Positions 9,026-17,345 of a stretch of DNA of 64,000 nucleotides are shown piece by piece (within the stretch, counting starts at the first letter, position 1; every line of letters starts with the position of its first letter). This DNA is from Planctomycetota bacterium (GTDB taxonomy: Bacteria > Planctomycetota > B15-G4 > SIAN01). Both the position numbers and the translations under genes were made by a program. The notes under the pieces were generated by a model that was given only the letters and a program-made list of their open reading frames with translations, did no database searches and was not told where the DNA came from. Location of the stretch: assembly GCA_028289345.1 (NCBI GenBank), contig JANQQL010000033.1, positions 310,001-374,000 of the forward strand, in the 5' to 3' direction.

Positions 9026-11487
9026 GGAACCAAGCACAAATACGCCGGACTGCCCGGCCCGTAGATGCGAATCTTCAAGGGTTCGTCCGCGACGACCGGC
9101 AGAGATCCGACGCGAATCCATTCTTCGGTCGTGACGCCCCCAGTCAATGCATGGCGGAACGCTCCCGCGTGACAGGTAAGTTCGATCTCGCAGACTTCCC
9201 CCGGGGCGAGAGGGCGCGTGCCGTGCATCCACACGTACACGTCGTACCGTCCACCTTCTTTCAGCCGAAACGAGCGCTGAATGAGGTCTTCGCGAGCTGG
9301 GATTTCGAAGCGGTGTCCGGCACCGAGGACATCGAAGCGCCAGGCGAAGTCGATCAACCGCTGATCTCCCGGTGGCGGGTGGGGGAACTGTGGTCCGCTT
9401 TCCAGCAGAGCCACGGCATCGAACATCATTCCCGCTTGCTGGAGAGACAACCGAAGGCGATGGTTCCCCGCGGAAAGGGAGATGGGCGCGGCACAGCGCC
9501 GCCATTGCCAGCCAGGTCTCGGCGGAAAGGACACGGGACGCCGAGGTCCCTCATCAAACTCCACCTCGACCACCCCCGTGGCGAACTCCGGTGCGGCGCC
9601 GTGAATCCACAGATCCCAGCGTCTCGGCGAACCAGTGTCGACCACGAAGTCCACTTGTCCCTCCAGGGGGTCTTCGCTCCGGCGCTGGGCCGGCAAGAGG
9701 AACACTTCGTCATCGAACGCCACCGGGTGAGTGACGCGAACCATCGGGGGATGAATGGTGCGAGCGCTCTGCGGCGTAAGCGGAATCGCTTCGAGTCGTC
9801 GCGGGATCTCCGTTCGTTGCAGCGTGACCGCTTGGACTTCCCGGGTCGGCTGCAATTCGATCTCCAACACGTTCTGGCCCGGAGGGAGGACCACGGTGGT
9901 GGTGATCGGAAGCGACGCCCGTGCTTGAATCCGATCGCCGACCGGTCGGCCGTTGGCAAGCACGCGAAACACCGCATCGCCCTCGAAACTCAACCGTGAG
10001 GCCCGAGACTGAGGCTGTTCCAAGGTTGCCCGAAGCAAGAACGTTCGAGCTGCGGTCGAGCCAGCGAGTTGGCGGAGGGGAATGGAAGACTGCCCCAACT
10101 CGTTCACCGCCGCCTCGGCCCAGTCGCCATAGCGTCCGTCATCCAAGGCCACGCTGGTGCATTCGCCGAGGAACAAGTCTTCCTCGGGCAACACTTCCCA
10201 CACCGACCAACGGGTTCGCAAGCCTCGCACCGGCTCGAGTTGTTCGAGGATTTGATCGTCTGACTGGTCGAGACCTGCATTCGGCCGCCATTCCTCGGGA
10301 AGTGAACGAGCGGCTCGGCGAGAACGCTGAAGTGCCACGCGAGCCAAGTTGCGGCTGATCGTGTCCCCCTCGAGGAACGCTCGAGAGAGGGACACTGCCG
10401 CGCTCCAACGATTCTCGAACCAGGCCGTCATGGAAGCGATGGCATCCGGAGGAAGCAGGCCGTCGGGGCGAGGATCCCGCAACTCACCAGCCGTGGCGTC
10501 CGGCCAGTTCCAGACAGTGACACCTCCATTGGCCAAGGTGTCCACGGAGCCTTTCTGAAAAGCCCACTCGGCTAGATCCAAGCTCGAGGGAGCAGTTCGC
10601 CAAGTCGGAAACACGTCTCTGGCCGGGGCAGTGCCGATCCACTCGTTGGCGAATCCGTGAAATCGATGCGGTTCCCGGCGACCAAATCGCCGTGCCATCT
10701 CGGACAAGCAACGACTTTGGTCGAGAAGGAGGCCCGAGAAATCTTCGACTTGCTGCGCGGTCCATCCGCGGTCCGCCAAGACAGCGACCAGCGAATCTTG
10801 GTTGGTGGCGGGCGACAATGCCGGCTGGGCCGCCTGATGAAACGCCAAGGCATCCAAGCGAGCCTGAGTCGTGGCGATGGGGGTTGGAAGGTGGCGCACC
10901 AGATCCCCAGGAACGGAGTATCGGGAGCCAGGATGATCCCGAAACCAGTTCCGACAAAACTCGGGGTCGAACCAGAGGGCACGTCGACTCCCGGGTCGAC
11001 TGACCCGGGGCAGGGTGACCATCCCGAGAAATGCCTGGGGCGACCACCAGTCCTCTTCCAGGGCTCGTGAACGACCGATCGCGACCAGGATTCCCTCGCG
11101 ATGGAGCTCACTCACCAAGGCCGCGACGGAGCCCGGAACCCGAGGAAGCGTTTCAGAAGTCACGAACCTTGCAGAGGGCTCCTTCGGAAGATCTGCTTGG
11201 GCAAGGGGCAACCAGAGAATGACGGCGCCGAATCTGGCGGCGACCAAAAACTCGCGCATCTCTTCGGGACTGGCAAACGGTGGACTCCCCTGGCGCAGCC
11301 AGTCGGAGTTCCCTCGGTCGGCGCCGGGCGACTCTTCGTTCGAAAGGAGAGCAGCATCCGACAGGCGCCATTCGAAGAACGCGTCGGGCAGCTTCCGCTC
11401 CTGAGCTTGGACGGAAGTGCGGGGCCAAGCCCACATCGCGATCAGCAACGGGACCCATGGCCGCAGGCGGCCCATCCGTCCGATCAC
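9022..11487 (-). CDS. Large exported protein, possible glycoside-hydrolase-like
   Basis: This is an 821-residue protein with a clear Sec signal peptide (basic n-region, WVPLLIAMWAW, likely cut after VQA near residue 28). The first half has stretches such as FLVAARFGAVILWLP and ELHREGILVAIGR, which resemble alternating strands and helices of a TIM-barrel hydrolase. The second half looks like beta-sandwich modules similar to carbohydrate-binding domains. No catalytic residues can be assigned with confidence. GTG 11487 overlaps the upstream TPR gene by GTGA, and its own stop overlaps the MFS start, so three genes are coupled. Confidence 0.75.
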   Translation of the reverse strand: MIGRMGRLRPWVPLLIAMWAWPRTSVQAQERKLPDAFFEWRLSDAALLSNEESPGADRGNSDWLRQGSPPFASPEEMREFLVAARFGAVILWLPLAQADLPKEPSARFVTSETLPRVPGSVAALVSELHREGILVAIGRSRALEEDWWSPQAFLGMVTLPRVSRPGSRRALWFDPEFCRNWFRDHPGSRYSVPGDLVRHLPTPIATTQARLDALAFHQAAQPALSPATNQDSLVAVLADRGWTAQQVEDFSGLLLDQSRCLSEMARRFGRREPHRFHGFANEWIGTAPARDVFPTWRTAPSSLDLAEWAFQKGSVDTLANGGVTVWNWPDATAGELRDPRPDGLLPPDAIASMTAWFENRWSAAVSLSRAFLEGDTISRNLARVALQRSRRAARSLPEEWRPNAGLDQSDDQILEQLEPVRGLRTRWSVWEVLPEEDLFLGECTSVALDDGRYGDWAEAAVNELGQSSIPLRQLAGSTAARTFLLRATLEQPQSRASRLSFEGDAVFRVLANGRPVGDRIQARASLPITTTVVLPPGQNVLEIELQPTREVQAVTLQRTEIPRRLEAIPLTPQSARTIHPPMVRVTHPVAFDDEVFLLPAQRRSEDPLEGQVDFVVDTGSPRRWDLWIHGAAPEFATGVVEVEFDEGPRRPVSFPPRPGWQWRRCAAPISLSAGNHRLRLSLQQAGMMFDAVALLESGPQFPHPPPGDQRLIDFAWRFDVLGAGHRFEIPAREDLIQRSFRLKEGGRYDVYVWMHGTRPLAPGEVCEIELTCHAGAFRHALTGGVTTEEWIRVGSLPVVADEPLKIRIYGPGSPAYLCLVP

Positions 11488-11798
11488 ACCATCTCTTCCA
11501 GGATCTCGTCGATTTCCTCGATCGGTCCGTCATGACCTTGCTGAACCGAATACTTGCGGCCGGTTTCCAACAGGCCCCGTGCTTCGTCTTCGCGACCGAG
11601 CTTCAGAAGGCAGCGGGCCCGATAAATGTAAGCCAGCACCCAGTCGCGTTTGTGTTCCAACGCTCGTTCCAGGTGCTGCTGAGCCTCTTCGAACTTGCCG
11701 TCATCGAACAAGGCGGTCCCGAGACTGTAGCGGGCCAGCTCGTTGTCCGGGTTGTCTTCGATGAGTCGCCGAAACCGAGCAATTCTGTCGGCGGTCAT
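11484..11798 (-). CDS. Small TPR-repeat protein
   Basis: The 104-residue protein contains two to three tetratricopeptide repeats. The consensus is visible in NELARYSLGTALFDDGKFEEAQQ and in the next unit, AYIYRARCLLKLGREDEA. It ends with an acidic tail (IEEIDEILEEM). With no signal sequence it should be cytosolic and act as a binding adaptor. ATG 11798 has a GGAG site at good spacing; the frame remains open upstream but without protein-like sequence. It heads the minus-strand run and overlaps the secreted-protein gene by four bases. Confidence 0.85.
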   Translation of the reverse strand: MTADRIARFRRLIEDNPDNELARYSLGTALFDDGKFEEAQQHLERALEHKRDWVLAYIYRARCLLKLGREDEARGLLETGRKYSVQQGHDGPIEEIDEILEEMV

Positions 11799-11994
11799 GG
11801 CTGGGTCTCCATCATGAATCCCTGGGTTTCCCGGAAACATAACCAGGGCGGTGAGGGAAGCGGTCAGGAAAGCCGGCGCGGCTTTCGAGCTGAGGTCGTG
11901 GGCGCCCGACAAGCCGGGTAGACTTTTGCGCGCTTCGAGATCTCCTTGGCATCCTCGAAGCAAGACCCATGATCCAATCCTCGGATGGCGTCCC

Positions 11995-13923
11995 ATGACC
12001 GAACGTCACATCACCGCTTGCAATCGCGACTGTCCGGATTCTTGTTCCATGGTCGTGACCGTCGACCAGGGCCGAGCGGTTCGCTTGCAGGGAAATCCCG
12101 ACGACCCTGTCACCCAAGGTTTCCTGTGCGAGCGGACCAGTCGATTCTTGGAACGCCAGTATCGAGAGGACCGCTTCACCCAGCCGCTACTGCGAAAAGG
12201 CTCAAAATGGGTTCCGGTGGGCTGGGAGCAAGCCTTGGACTTGGTCGCGACCAAGCTTGATCAGTTCCGTGGCGAGTCGGGGCCCGCGTCCATCCTTCAC
12301 TATCGCTCCGGCGGCTCGCTCGGAATTCTGAAGTACTTTGCCGACGCCTTGTTCGAAGCGGTGGGGCCGGTCACGGTGAAGCGTGGCGACATCTGCTCGG
12401 GAGCGGGTGAAGCGGCCCAAGAAACGGACTTCGGAGTCTGTGACAGTCACGACCTGTTCGATCTGTACCACAGCAAGACGATCTTGTTGTGGGGAAAGAA
12501 CCCCCACGTCTCCGGCCCGCACCTGATTCCGGTTTTGAAAGAAGCGCGTCGCCGGGGCGCCAAGGTGTATGGCATCGACCCCGTCCGAACCCGGGCCAGT
12601 CAGCTTTGTGACGACTTTTTGCAGCCACGTCCAGGTTCCGATTTTTGGCTGGCCATGGCCGTCGCTCGCGTCGCGGTCGACCAGGATTTGCTCGATCCGG
12701 AAGCCGCCAACTACTGTGAAGGACACGACGACTTCCTGGCCTTGGTGAAAAGTCAGTCCTTCGACGAGTGGTTGCGACCCACCGGAGTGGACGCGGACCG
12801 GGCGCGTCGAATGGCCGCCGCATACGTCGGCGACAAACCGAGCGCGTTGCTGGTCGGGTGGGGGATGGCACGCCGTCGCCATGGCTCGCGAACGGTGCGA
12901 GCACTCGATGCGTTGGGCGCGGTCACCGGCAACCTCGGAGTTCCGGGGGGAGGAGTGTCCTACTACTTTCATCGCACCCGTCCGTTTGATCTGAGTTTCG
13001 TGCAAGGGCGGGACGCGGCTCCTCGGACCCTGGCGGAAGCACGGTTGGGGGCGGAGATCCTGGCCGCTCAGGATCCTCCGATTCGCATGATCTGGGTCAC
13101 CGCTGGAAACCCCGTCTCCATGCTGCCGGACGCCCCGGCTGTCAAGCGCGGCTTCGAGAAGAGCGAATTCAACGTCGTGGTCGACACCCATCCCACGGAC
13201 ACGACGGACTTGGCCCACCTCATCTTGCCGACCCGGACTCTTCTGGAAGACGATGATGTGATCGGCGCCTACGGGAGTCACTTCGTGCGCTTGTCCGAGC
13301 CGGCGATCGCAGCGCCCGGAGAGGTCCGTCACGAACTCGAGATTTTGCGAGGTGTTGCCGAACGCATGGGGGTCGCGCACGCCGTTCCGGATTCGATCGA
13401 CCAGGCCAAACGAAAGGTCCTTGGCAAACTTGCGGGGGAAGGGATCACCGTCGAAGCCCTGCGCGAGAAGCCGCGCCGCAATCCCATGGCCGCCAAGGTG
13501 CTATTCGCCGATCGCCAATTCCCCACCGCGACCGGCAAGGTTCATCTGGTCACGGACGCACCGAAAGAGCCGGGCAATGGCAACGGCTATCCACTGACGT
13601 TGCTTGCCGTCTCGTCGGCTCAGGGACAATCGTCGCAATGGATCGACAAGCTGCGTCATGCACCACTCTCGGCCACGGTTCATCCCCAATCTGCAGGCGA
13701 TCTGAGTGACGGGACGGAGGCCGTACTGGAGAGCGCTCGAGGATCTCTCGACGTGACCATTCGCTGGGATGAAAACGTGCACCCCGACGTGGTGCTTGTT
13801 CCCAAAGGCGGCATGTTGCGTGACGGCCGCTGTGCCAACGTGTTGATCGCTGCCGAAGAGACCGATGCCGGAGGCGGTGCGGTCTACTACGACGAACCGG
13901 TGCGGCTGCGCCCGCGGGACTGA
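11995..13923 (+). CDS. Molybdopterin-dependent oxidoreductase (BisC/COG0243 type)
   Basis: This 642-residue enzyme is a DMSO-reductase-family molybdoprotein. The N-terminus carries a [4Fe-4S] site with C9, C13, C17 and C45 (CNRDCPDSC ... GFLCER). KRGDICSGAGEA probably places the cofactor near a Cys metal ligand, and the C-terminal domain is the dinucleotide-binding barrel. There is no twin-arginine signal, so it should be cytoplasmic. No electron-transfer or membrane subunit is adjacent, although a ferredoxin gene lies about 1.3 kb downstream past truB. The substrate cannot be deduced. ATG 11995 was chosen because the conserved ITACNRDC segment begins immediately after it. Confidence 0.9.
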   Translation: MTERHITACNRDCPDSCSMVVTVDQGRAVRLQGNPDDPVTQGFLCERTSRFLERQYREDRFTQPLLRKGSKWVPVGWEQALDLVATKLDQFRGESGPASILHYRSGGSLGILKYFADALFEAVGPVTVKRGDICSGAGEAAQETDFGVCDSHDLFDLYHSKTILLWGKNPHVSGPHLIPVLKEARRRGAKVYGIDPVRTRASQLCDDFLQPRPGSDFWLAMAVARVAVDQDLLDPEAANYCEGHDDFLALVKSQSFDEWLRPTGVDADRARRMAAAYVGDKPSALLVGWGMARRRHGSRTVRALDALGAVTGNLGVPGGGVSYYFHRTRPFDLSFVQGRDAAPRTLAEARLGAEILAAQDPPIRMIWVTAGNPVSMLPDAPAVKRGFEKSEFNVVVDTHPTDTTDLAHLILPTRTLLEDDDVIGAYGSHFVRLSEPAIAAPGEVRHELEILRGVAERMGVAHAVPDSIDQAKRKVLGKLAGEGITVEALREKPRRNPMAAKVLFADRQFPTATGKVHLVTDAPKEPGNGNGYPLTLLAVSSAQGQSSQWIDKLRHAPLSATVHPQSAGDLSDGTEAVLESARGSLDVTIRWDENVHPDVVLVPKGGMLRDGRCANVLIAAEETDAGGGAVYYDEPVRLRPRD

Positions 13924-13932
13924 TTGCTCAGG

Positions 13933-13950
13933 ACCGACTGGGCAGTCGGT
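13933..13950. terminator. Hairpin between convergent genes
   Basis: ACCGACT-GGGC-AGTCGGT forms a perfect 7-bp stem with a four-base loop. It sits in the 48-base gap between the stops of the oxidoreductase gene and truB. There is no T run on either side, so it may only pause polymerase or protect 3' ends, perhaps with Rho acting nearby. Confidence 0.4.
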
Positions 13951-13971
13951 GGGGCGGCAGCCAATTGCGAA

Positions 13972-14904
13972 TCAGCCTGCCGAGGTGGACGCGCGAAGCT
14001 CTTCGTCCGCCAGCTCCAGGAGCTCTTCCGGCAACACCAACATTCGCCCAGATCGCACGCGAGACGGGCCGATCTTTTTCAGAATCGCCACCGCCTTGCC
14101 ATTCACCCAACCGAACAGGGTCTTCTCTTCGGCCAGGCTGAGCACTGGAAGATCTACGCGAACCTCGGCGCCATTGGCGAGGCGTCGTGCCTGGGAACCC
14201 GCAATATCGACTCGCGGAAAACTGGAGAGCGCCTCTTCGAGGCTGAGGATGTGAGATTCTTCCACCGCATCGGGGCTCACCGCCTGCTCGACCGAGAAGC
14301 CTCCGGATTCCGTGCGGCAAAGCTGCTCGAGATAGCCGCCGGTACCGAGGGCTTCGCCGAGATCCCTGGCAATCGAGCGCACGTAGGTCCCACCCGCACA
14401 GGCCACGCGGAGCTGCACGCCCGGGTAGTCGTACGCTTCCACCTCGTTTTCGAACACTCGCACGGTCCGCAGCGGCGCCTCAACCTCGGCCCCCTTGCGA
14501 GCCAGAGCGTACATGCGCTTGCCCTCGACCTTGACCGCACTGTAGCGCGGAGGCCGCTGCTCGATCTCTCCCACGAATTGCGCGGCGATGCGACGCACTT
14601 CCTCTTCCGTCGGAAGCGCCCCGGAGACCTCGACTTCGTGGAGGGGACCTTCGGCGTCGTCAGTTTCCGAGGTGTGGCCGAGCTGGACCTTCGCCCGGTA
14701 CACCTTCACGGAGCGACTGAACAGCTCCTGGAGACGTCGGGCGCGACCGACCACCAGGACCAAGACCCCCGTGGCCAGGGGGTCGAGAGTGCCGCAATGG
14801 CCGATCTCGCGAGTACGGAGGCGGTCGCAGGCCACGTCCACGGCATCCCGCGACGTGATGCCGGCTGGCTTGTTCAGAACGAGAACACCGCTACGGATGG
14901 CCAT
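13972..14904 (-). CDS. truB: tRNA pseudouridine(55) synthase TruB
   Basis: The 310-residue enzyme converts U55 in the T-loop of elongator tRNAs to pseudouridine. The start GVLVLNKPAGITS and the catalytic motif GHCGTLDPLATG with D41 are classical. RYSAVKVEGKRMYALAR and GTYVRSIARDLG also match. A PUA-like C-terminal domain is plausible in the last 70 residues. ATG 14904 follows a strong GGGGAGG site and was preferred over the open frame running to 14967. Unlike many genomes, it is not next to rbfA, infB or rpsO here. Confidence 0.97.
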   Translation of the reverse strand: MAIRSGVLVLNKPAGITSRDAVDVACDRLRTREIGHCGTLDPLATGVLVLVVGRARRLQELFSRSVKVYRAKVQLGHTSETDDAEGPLHEVEVSGALPTEEEVRRIAAQFVGEIEQRPPRYSAVKVEGKRMYALARKGAEVEAPLRTVRVFENEVEAYDYPGVQLRVACAGGTYVRSIARDLGEALGTGGYLEQLCRTESGGFSVEQAVSPDAVEESHILSLEEALSSFPRVDIAGSQARRLANGAEVRVDLPVLSLAEEKTLFGWVNGKAVAILKKIGPSRVRSGRMLVLPEELLELADEELRASTSAG

Positions 14905-15210
14905 GAAACCTCCCCCGCCTCGAGCGCCTGGTGGAGGCACCTCCGTCCTTCCGGCTCGAGGTTCCACCCGATCGGAGGCGCCAAAGAACCCGACAGTTTA
15001 GCCCACGCGGGAAATCTCCTCAACGCTACCGGAGTGGTCGGACTTCCCGTCAGGCAGGCGGGCCCGGGAAGCCGATCCTTGATTGGGGATCGGAAATCGC
15101 CTTGAATCCCGCCCGGCGTGGCCCGCCCCAGGCGACCGACGCCGCCACTCCTGCGCCTGCCGCGCGTGGCGGCCAGAGACCAGGGTCACTCACACGACAG
15201 GAGAGGTTTG

Positions 15211-15558
15211 ATGGCGAAGATCTATTTCTCCCGAGAATTCCGCGAAGTCGAAGTGGAAGAAGGAGAGGACCTGCGCAGCATCGCCCTCCGCCACGGAATC
15301 AATCTGTACCCGGGCATGCTCAAGTACCTGAATTGCCGGGGTCGCGGTTTCTGCGGGACCTGCCGGGTGCGGGTCCACAATCAGGAAGTCGCCTCGGAAC
15401 CGACCAAAGTCGAGAAGGCCAAGATTCCACAGACCGACCCATCGGTCCGCCTCGCCTGTCAATGCTTCGTCTACGGCGACTGCGAAGTTCAGTCGTTCCC
15501 GCGGGTCAAGCAGGGTTGGATGCAGCACAAGGTGTATCAGCATCTGGTCGAGGAGTGA
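15211..15558 (+). CDS. [2Fe-2S] ferredoxin, adrenodoxin-like cysteine spacing
   Basis: This small 115-residue protein has a beta-grasp ferredoxin core. The cluster ligands are visible in NCRGRGFCGTC and later LACQC, giving C-x5-C-x2-C...C rather than the plant-type C-x4-C. It would carry single electrons in the cytoplasm. A strong AGGAGAGG site precedes the ATG. The stop TGA is followed, in the same frame, by the metallophosphoesterase coding sequence only six bases later. Its redox partner is unknown; the molybdoenzyme upstream of truB is one candidate. Confidence 0.88.
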   Translation: MAKIYFSREFREVEVEEGEDLRSIALRHGINLYPGMLKYLNCRGRGFCGTCRVRVHNQEVASEPTKVEKAKIPQTDPSVRLACQCFVYGDCEVQSFPRVKQGWMQHKVYQHLVEE

Positions 15559-15564
15559 GTTCCT

Positions 15565-16347
15565 CTGAGAGTCTTTGCTCTCTCTGATCCCCACCTTTCG
15601 TTCGGCACTCCGGGCAAGGAGATGGACCGTTTTGGTCCGCAATGGGTCCGCCACGCAGACGTCATTGCCGAGCATTGGCGCTCTCTTGTCAACGACGATG
15701 ACTTGGTGCTGGTGCCCGGAGACATCTCCTGGGCCATCAAGCTCGAGCAAGCGTTGCCAGATCTGGAATTCCTGGGTTCGCTGCCGGGCCAGAAGCTCCT
15801 GCTGAAGGGCAATCACGACTATTGGTGGTCCTCGCTGTCCAAAGTGCGACGGGCGCTGCCGGAGTCATTGCATGCGGTGCAGGGTGACGCCTGTCAGATT
15901 GGACCTTGGCTTCTCGGAGGAACCCGGTTGTGGGATGATCCGGACCTCCAGTTTGGGCACATCATTGCCTGGCAGGGCGACGAGTCCGCAATCTCCGCGG
16001 CGCAGACCCTGGAAGATCAGGAACAGTCGCGGCGCATCTTCGAACGCGAAATGGGGCGCCTCCACAAAGCCTTGGAGCACCTCGACCGATTGGCTCAACA
16101 AGCGCCCCAGGCGGGGCGCATTGTCGTCACTCATTACCCGCCCTGCGGACCTGCTCTGGAGACCTCGCGAGCCACGGCACTGTTCGAAGAAGCCGGCATT
16201 CACCACGTGGTCTTCGGACATCTGCACTCGCTCCGCACGGATCTGCCGTCGCCGCTGTTTGGAACCCTGCAGGGCACGACCTACCACCTGGCGTCCTGTG
16301 ACTACATTGGCTTTCGCCCGATTCTGATCGCCGAGGGACCTCCGTGA
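15565..16347 (+). CDS. Calcineurin-like metallophosphoesterase, probable CTG start
   Basis: The full metal-binding set is present only if translation starts before the first ATG: SDPHLSFG (D-x-H), PGDISWA (GD), GNHDYWW, VVTHYPP and FGHLHS. The GNHDYWW form is typical of the COG1768 group of predicted phosphohydrolases. Starting at ATG 15622 would lose the D-x-H ligands. The only start-like codon between the ferredoxin stop and that motif is CTG 15565, with AGGAG nine bases before it. The product would be 260 residues. The substrate is unknown. It overlaps the next gene by GTGA. Confidence 0.85.
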   Translation: MRVFALSDPHLSFGTPGKEMDRFGPQWVRHADVIAEHWRSLVNDDDLVLVPGDISWAIKLEQALPDLEFLGSLPGQKLLLKGNHDYWWSSLSKVRRALPESLHAVQGDACQIGPWLLGGTRLWDDPDLQFGHIIAWQGDESAISAAQTLEDQEQSRRIFEREMGRLHKALEHLDRLAQQAPQAGRIVVTHYPPCGPALETSRATALFEEAGIHHVVFGHLHSLRTDLPSPLFGTLQGTTYHLASCDYIGFRPILIAEGPP

Positions 16348-17345
16348 CGGTGGCTCGGTCCGCGCGGCCCGCCCGCGCCCCCCGGCTGCTCTGGCTGGTG
16401 GCGGGAGGGAGTGCGCTGGTCGCTGGCGGCTTGACGCCCGAGTTGTTGATTCGCTGGGGGCCCATGCGTCGGAGCCTGCAGTCGCCTCACGACTCAGTCC
16501 GCCAGGTCGCCGAATGGGAGGTGACGGCGGCCCGAGTCGCGGCGCTCGGACTCGCTTTCACCTTGGTTGCGATTGCTTGGCGCTGGCCGCGGCTCCACCG
16601 CTGGAACTGGGTGCAGCGAATTGCCCAACGCATTCCTCGCTGCCCCTCTCCGGCGTGGACAAGAAGGCAGCTGCTCAACCTTCCCGCGGGAGTGCTCACC
16701 GCCTTGCTCGGCGCGGCTCTTTGGTTTCTGAGCGCTGGCCAGTCGTATTTCCCGCCCGAGACCTATCGCGAGTTGAGCCGCGAGGATGGCATCCTCGAGC
16801 AAGGAACCGCCTATGTGTTTGCCGTCGCCGCGCTCCTCGCCTTCGGAGTATTTCGAACTCTCCCGCGTGGCAGTGAGCGTTTCTTGAGTGGCCTCTTGGT
16901 CGTCGGGTTCGCCGTCTGCGTCGGCGAAGAGTTCAGCTGGGGCCAGCGGCTCTTTCACTTCGAAACTCCCGAAGCATTGCGCGATGCCAACGTTCAGGGG
17001 GAAGCCAATCTTCACAATCTGTTCGGCTACGCCGCTGACCATTTGTTCATTGCCGGCTTGTTGCTCTATGGCAGCATCTTTCCTCTTCTGACAATCCACT
17101 ACGAGTGGCTGCATCGACTGGGGGACCGTTGGGGAGTGCCGGTCGCGTCACCCGGGTTGGCACTGGCCATGGCCGGGGTCGGACTGCTGCACACGTGGTG
17201 GATCGTTCGGGTGTTCCCGGCCACGCCACTTCGCATCGAAGAATTGCGAGAGTTCCTTTCGGCGGTGGGACTCGCCCTGATCCTTTCCGAAACGCGCACA
17301 CGCTGGTCAGCCGCGGCAGATCAGCGAGCAGAGTTCGCTCCCTGA
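16344..17345 (+). CDS. Conserved polytopic membrane protein of unknown function
   Basis: This 333-residue protein has about seven hydrophobic segments. Its most distinctive region, in the middle, is CVGEEFSWGQRLFHFETP, followed by NVQGEANLHNL. I recall this pattern (EE-x-SWGQR...NxQxExNLHN) from a widespread family of uncharacterised bacterial membrane proteins. The clustered acidic and His residues in the membrane suggest metal or substrate binding, but no reaction is known. GTG 16344 overlaps the phosphoesterase stop by GTGA, so the two are translationally coupled. Its 3' end overlaps the convergent FG-GAP gene by 25 bases. Confidence 0.75.
   Translation: MTVARSARPARAPRLLWLVAGGSALVAGGLTPELLIRWGPMRRSLQSPHDSVRQVAEWEVTAARVAALGLAFTLVAIAWRWPRLHRWNWVQRIAQRIPRCPSPAWTRRQLLNLPAGVLTALLGAALWFLSAGQSYFPPETYRELSREDGILEQGTAYVFAVAALLAFGVFRTLPRGSERFLSGLLVVGFAVCVGEEFSWGQRLFHFETPEALRDANVQGEANLHNLFGYAADHLFIAGLLLYGSIFPLLTIHYEWLHRLGDRWGVPVASPGLALAMAGVGLLHTWWIVRVFPATPLRIEELREFLSAVGLALILSETRTRWSAAADQRAEFAP

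Noticed and set aside
12202..13380. 392-codon minus-strand frame
   Set aside because: It is antisense to the molybdopterin oxidoreductase and has no recognisable domain.
13924..15105. 393-codon plus-strand frame
   Set aside because: It lies antisense to truB, which has all family motifs and a strong ribosome site.
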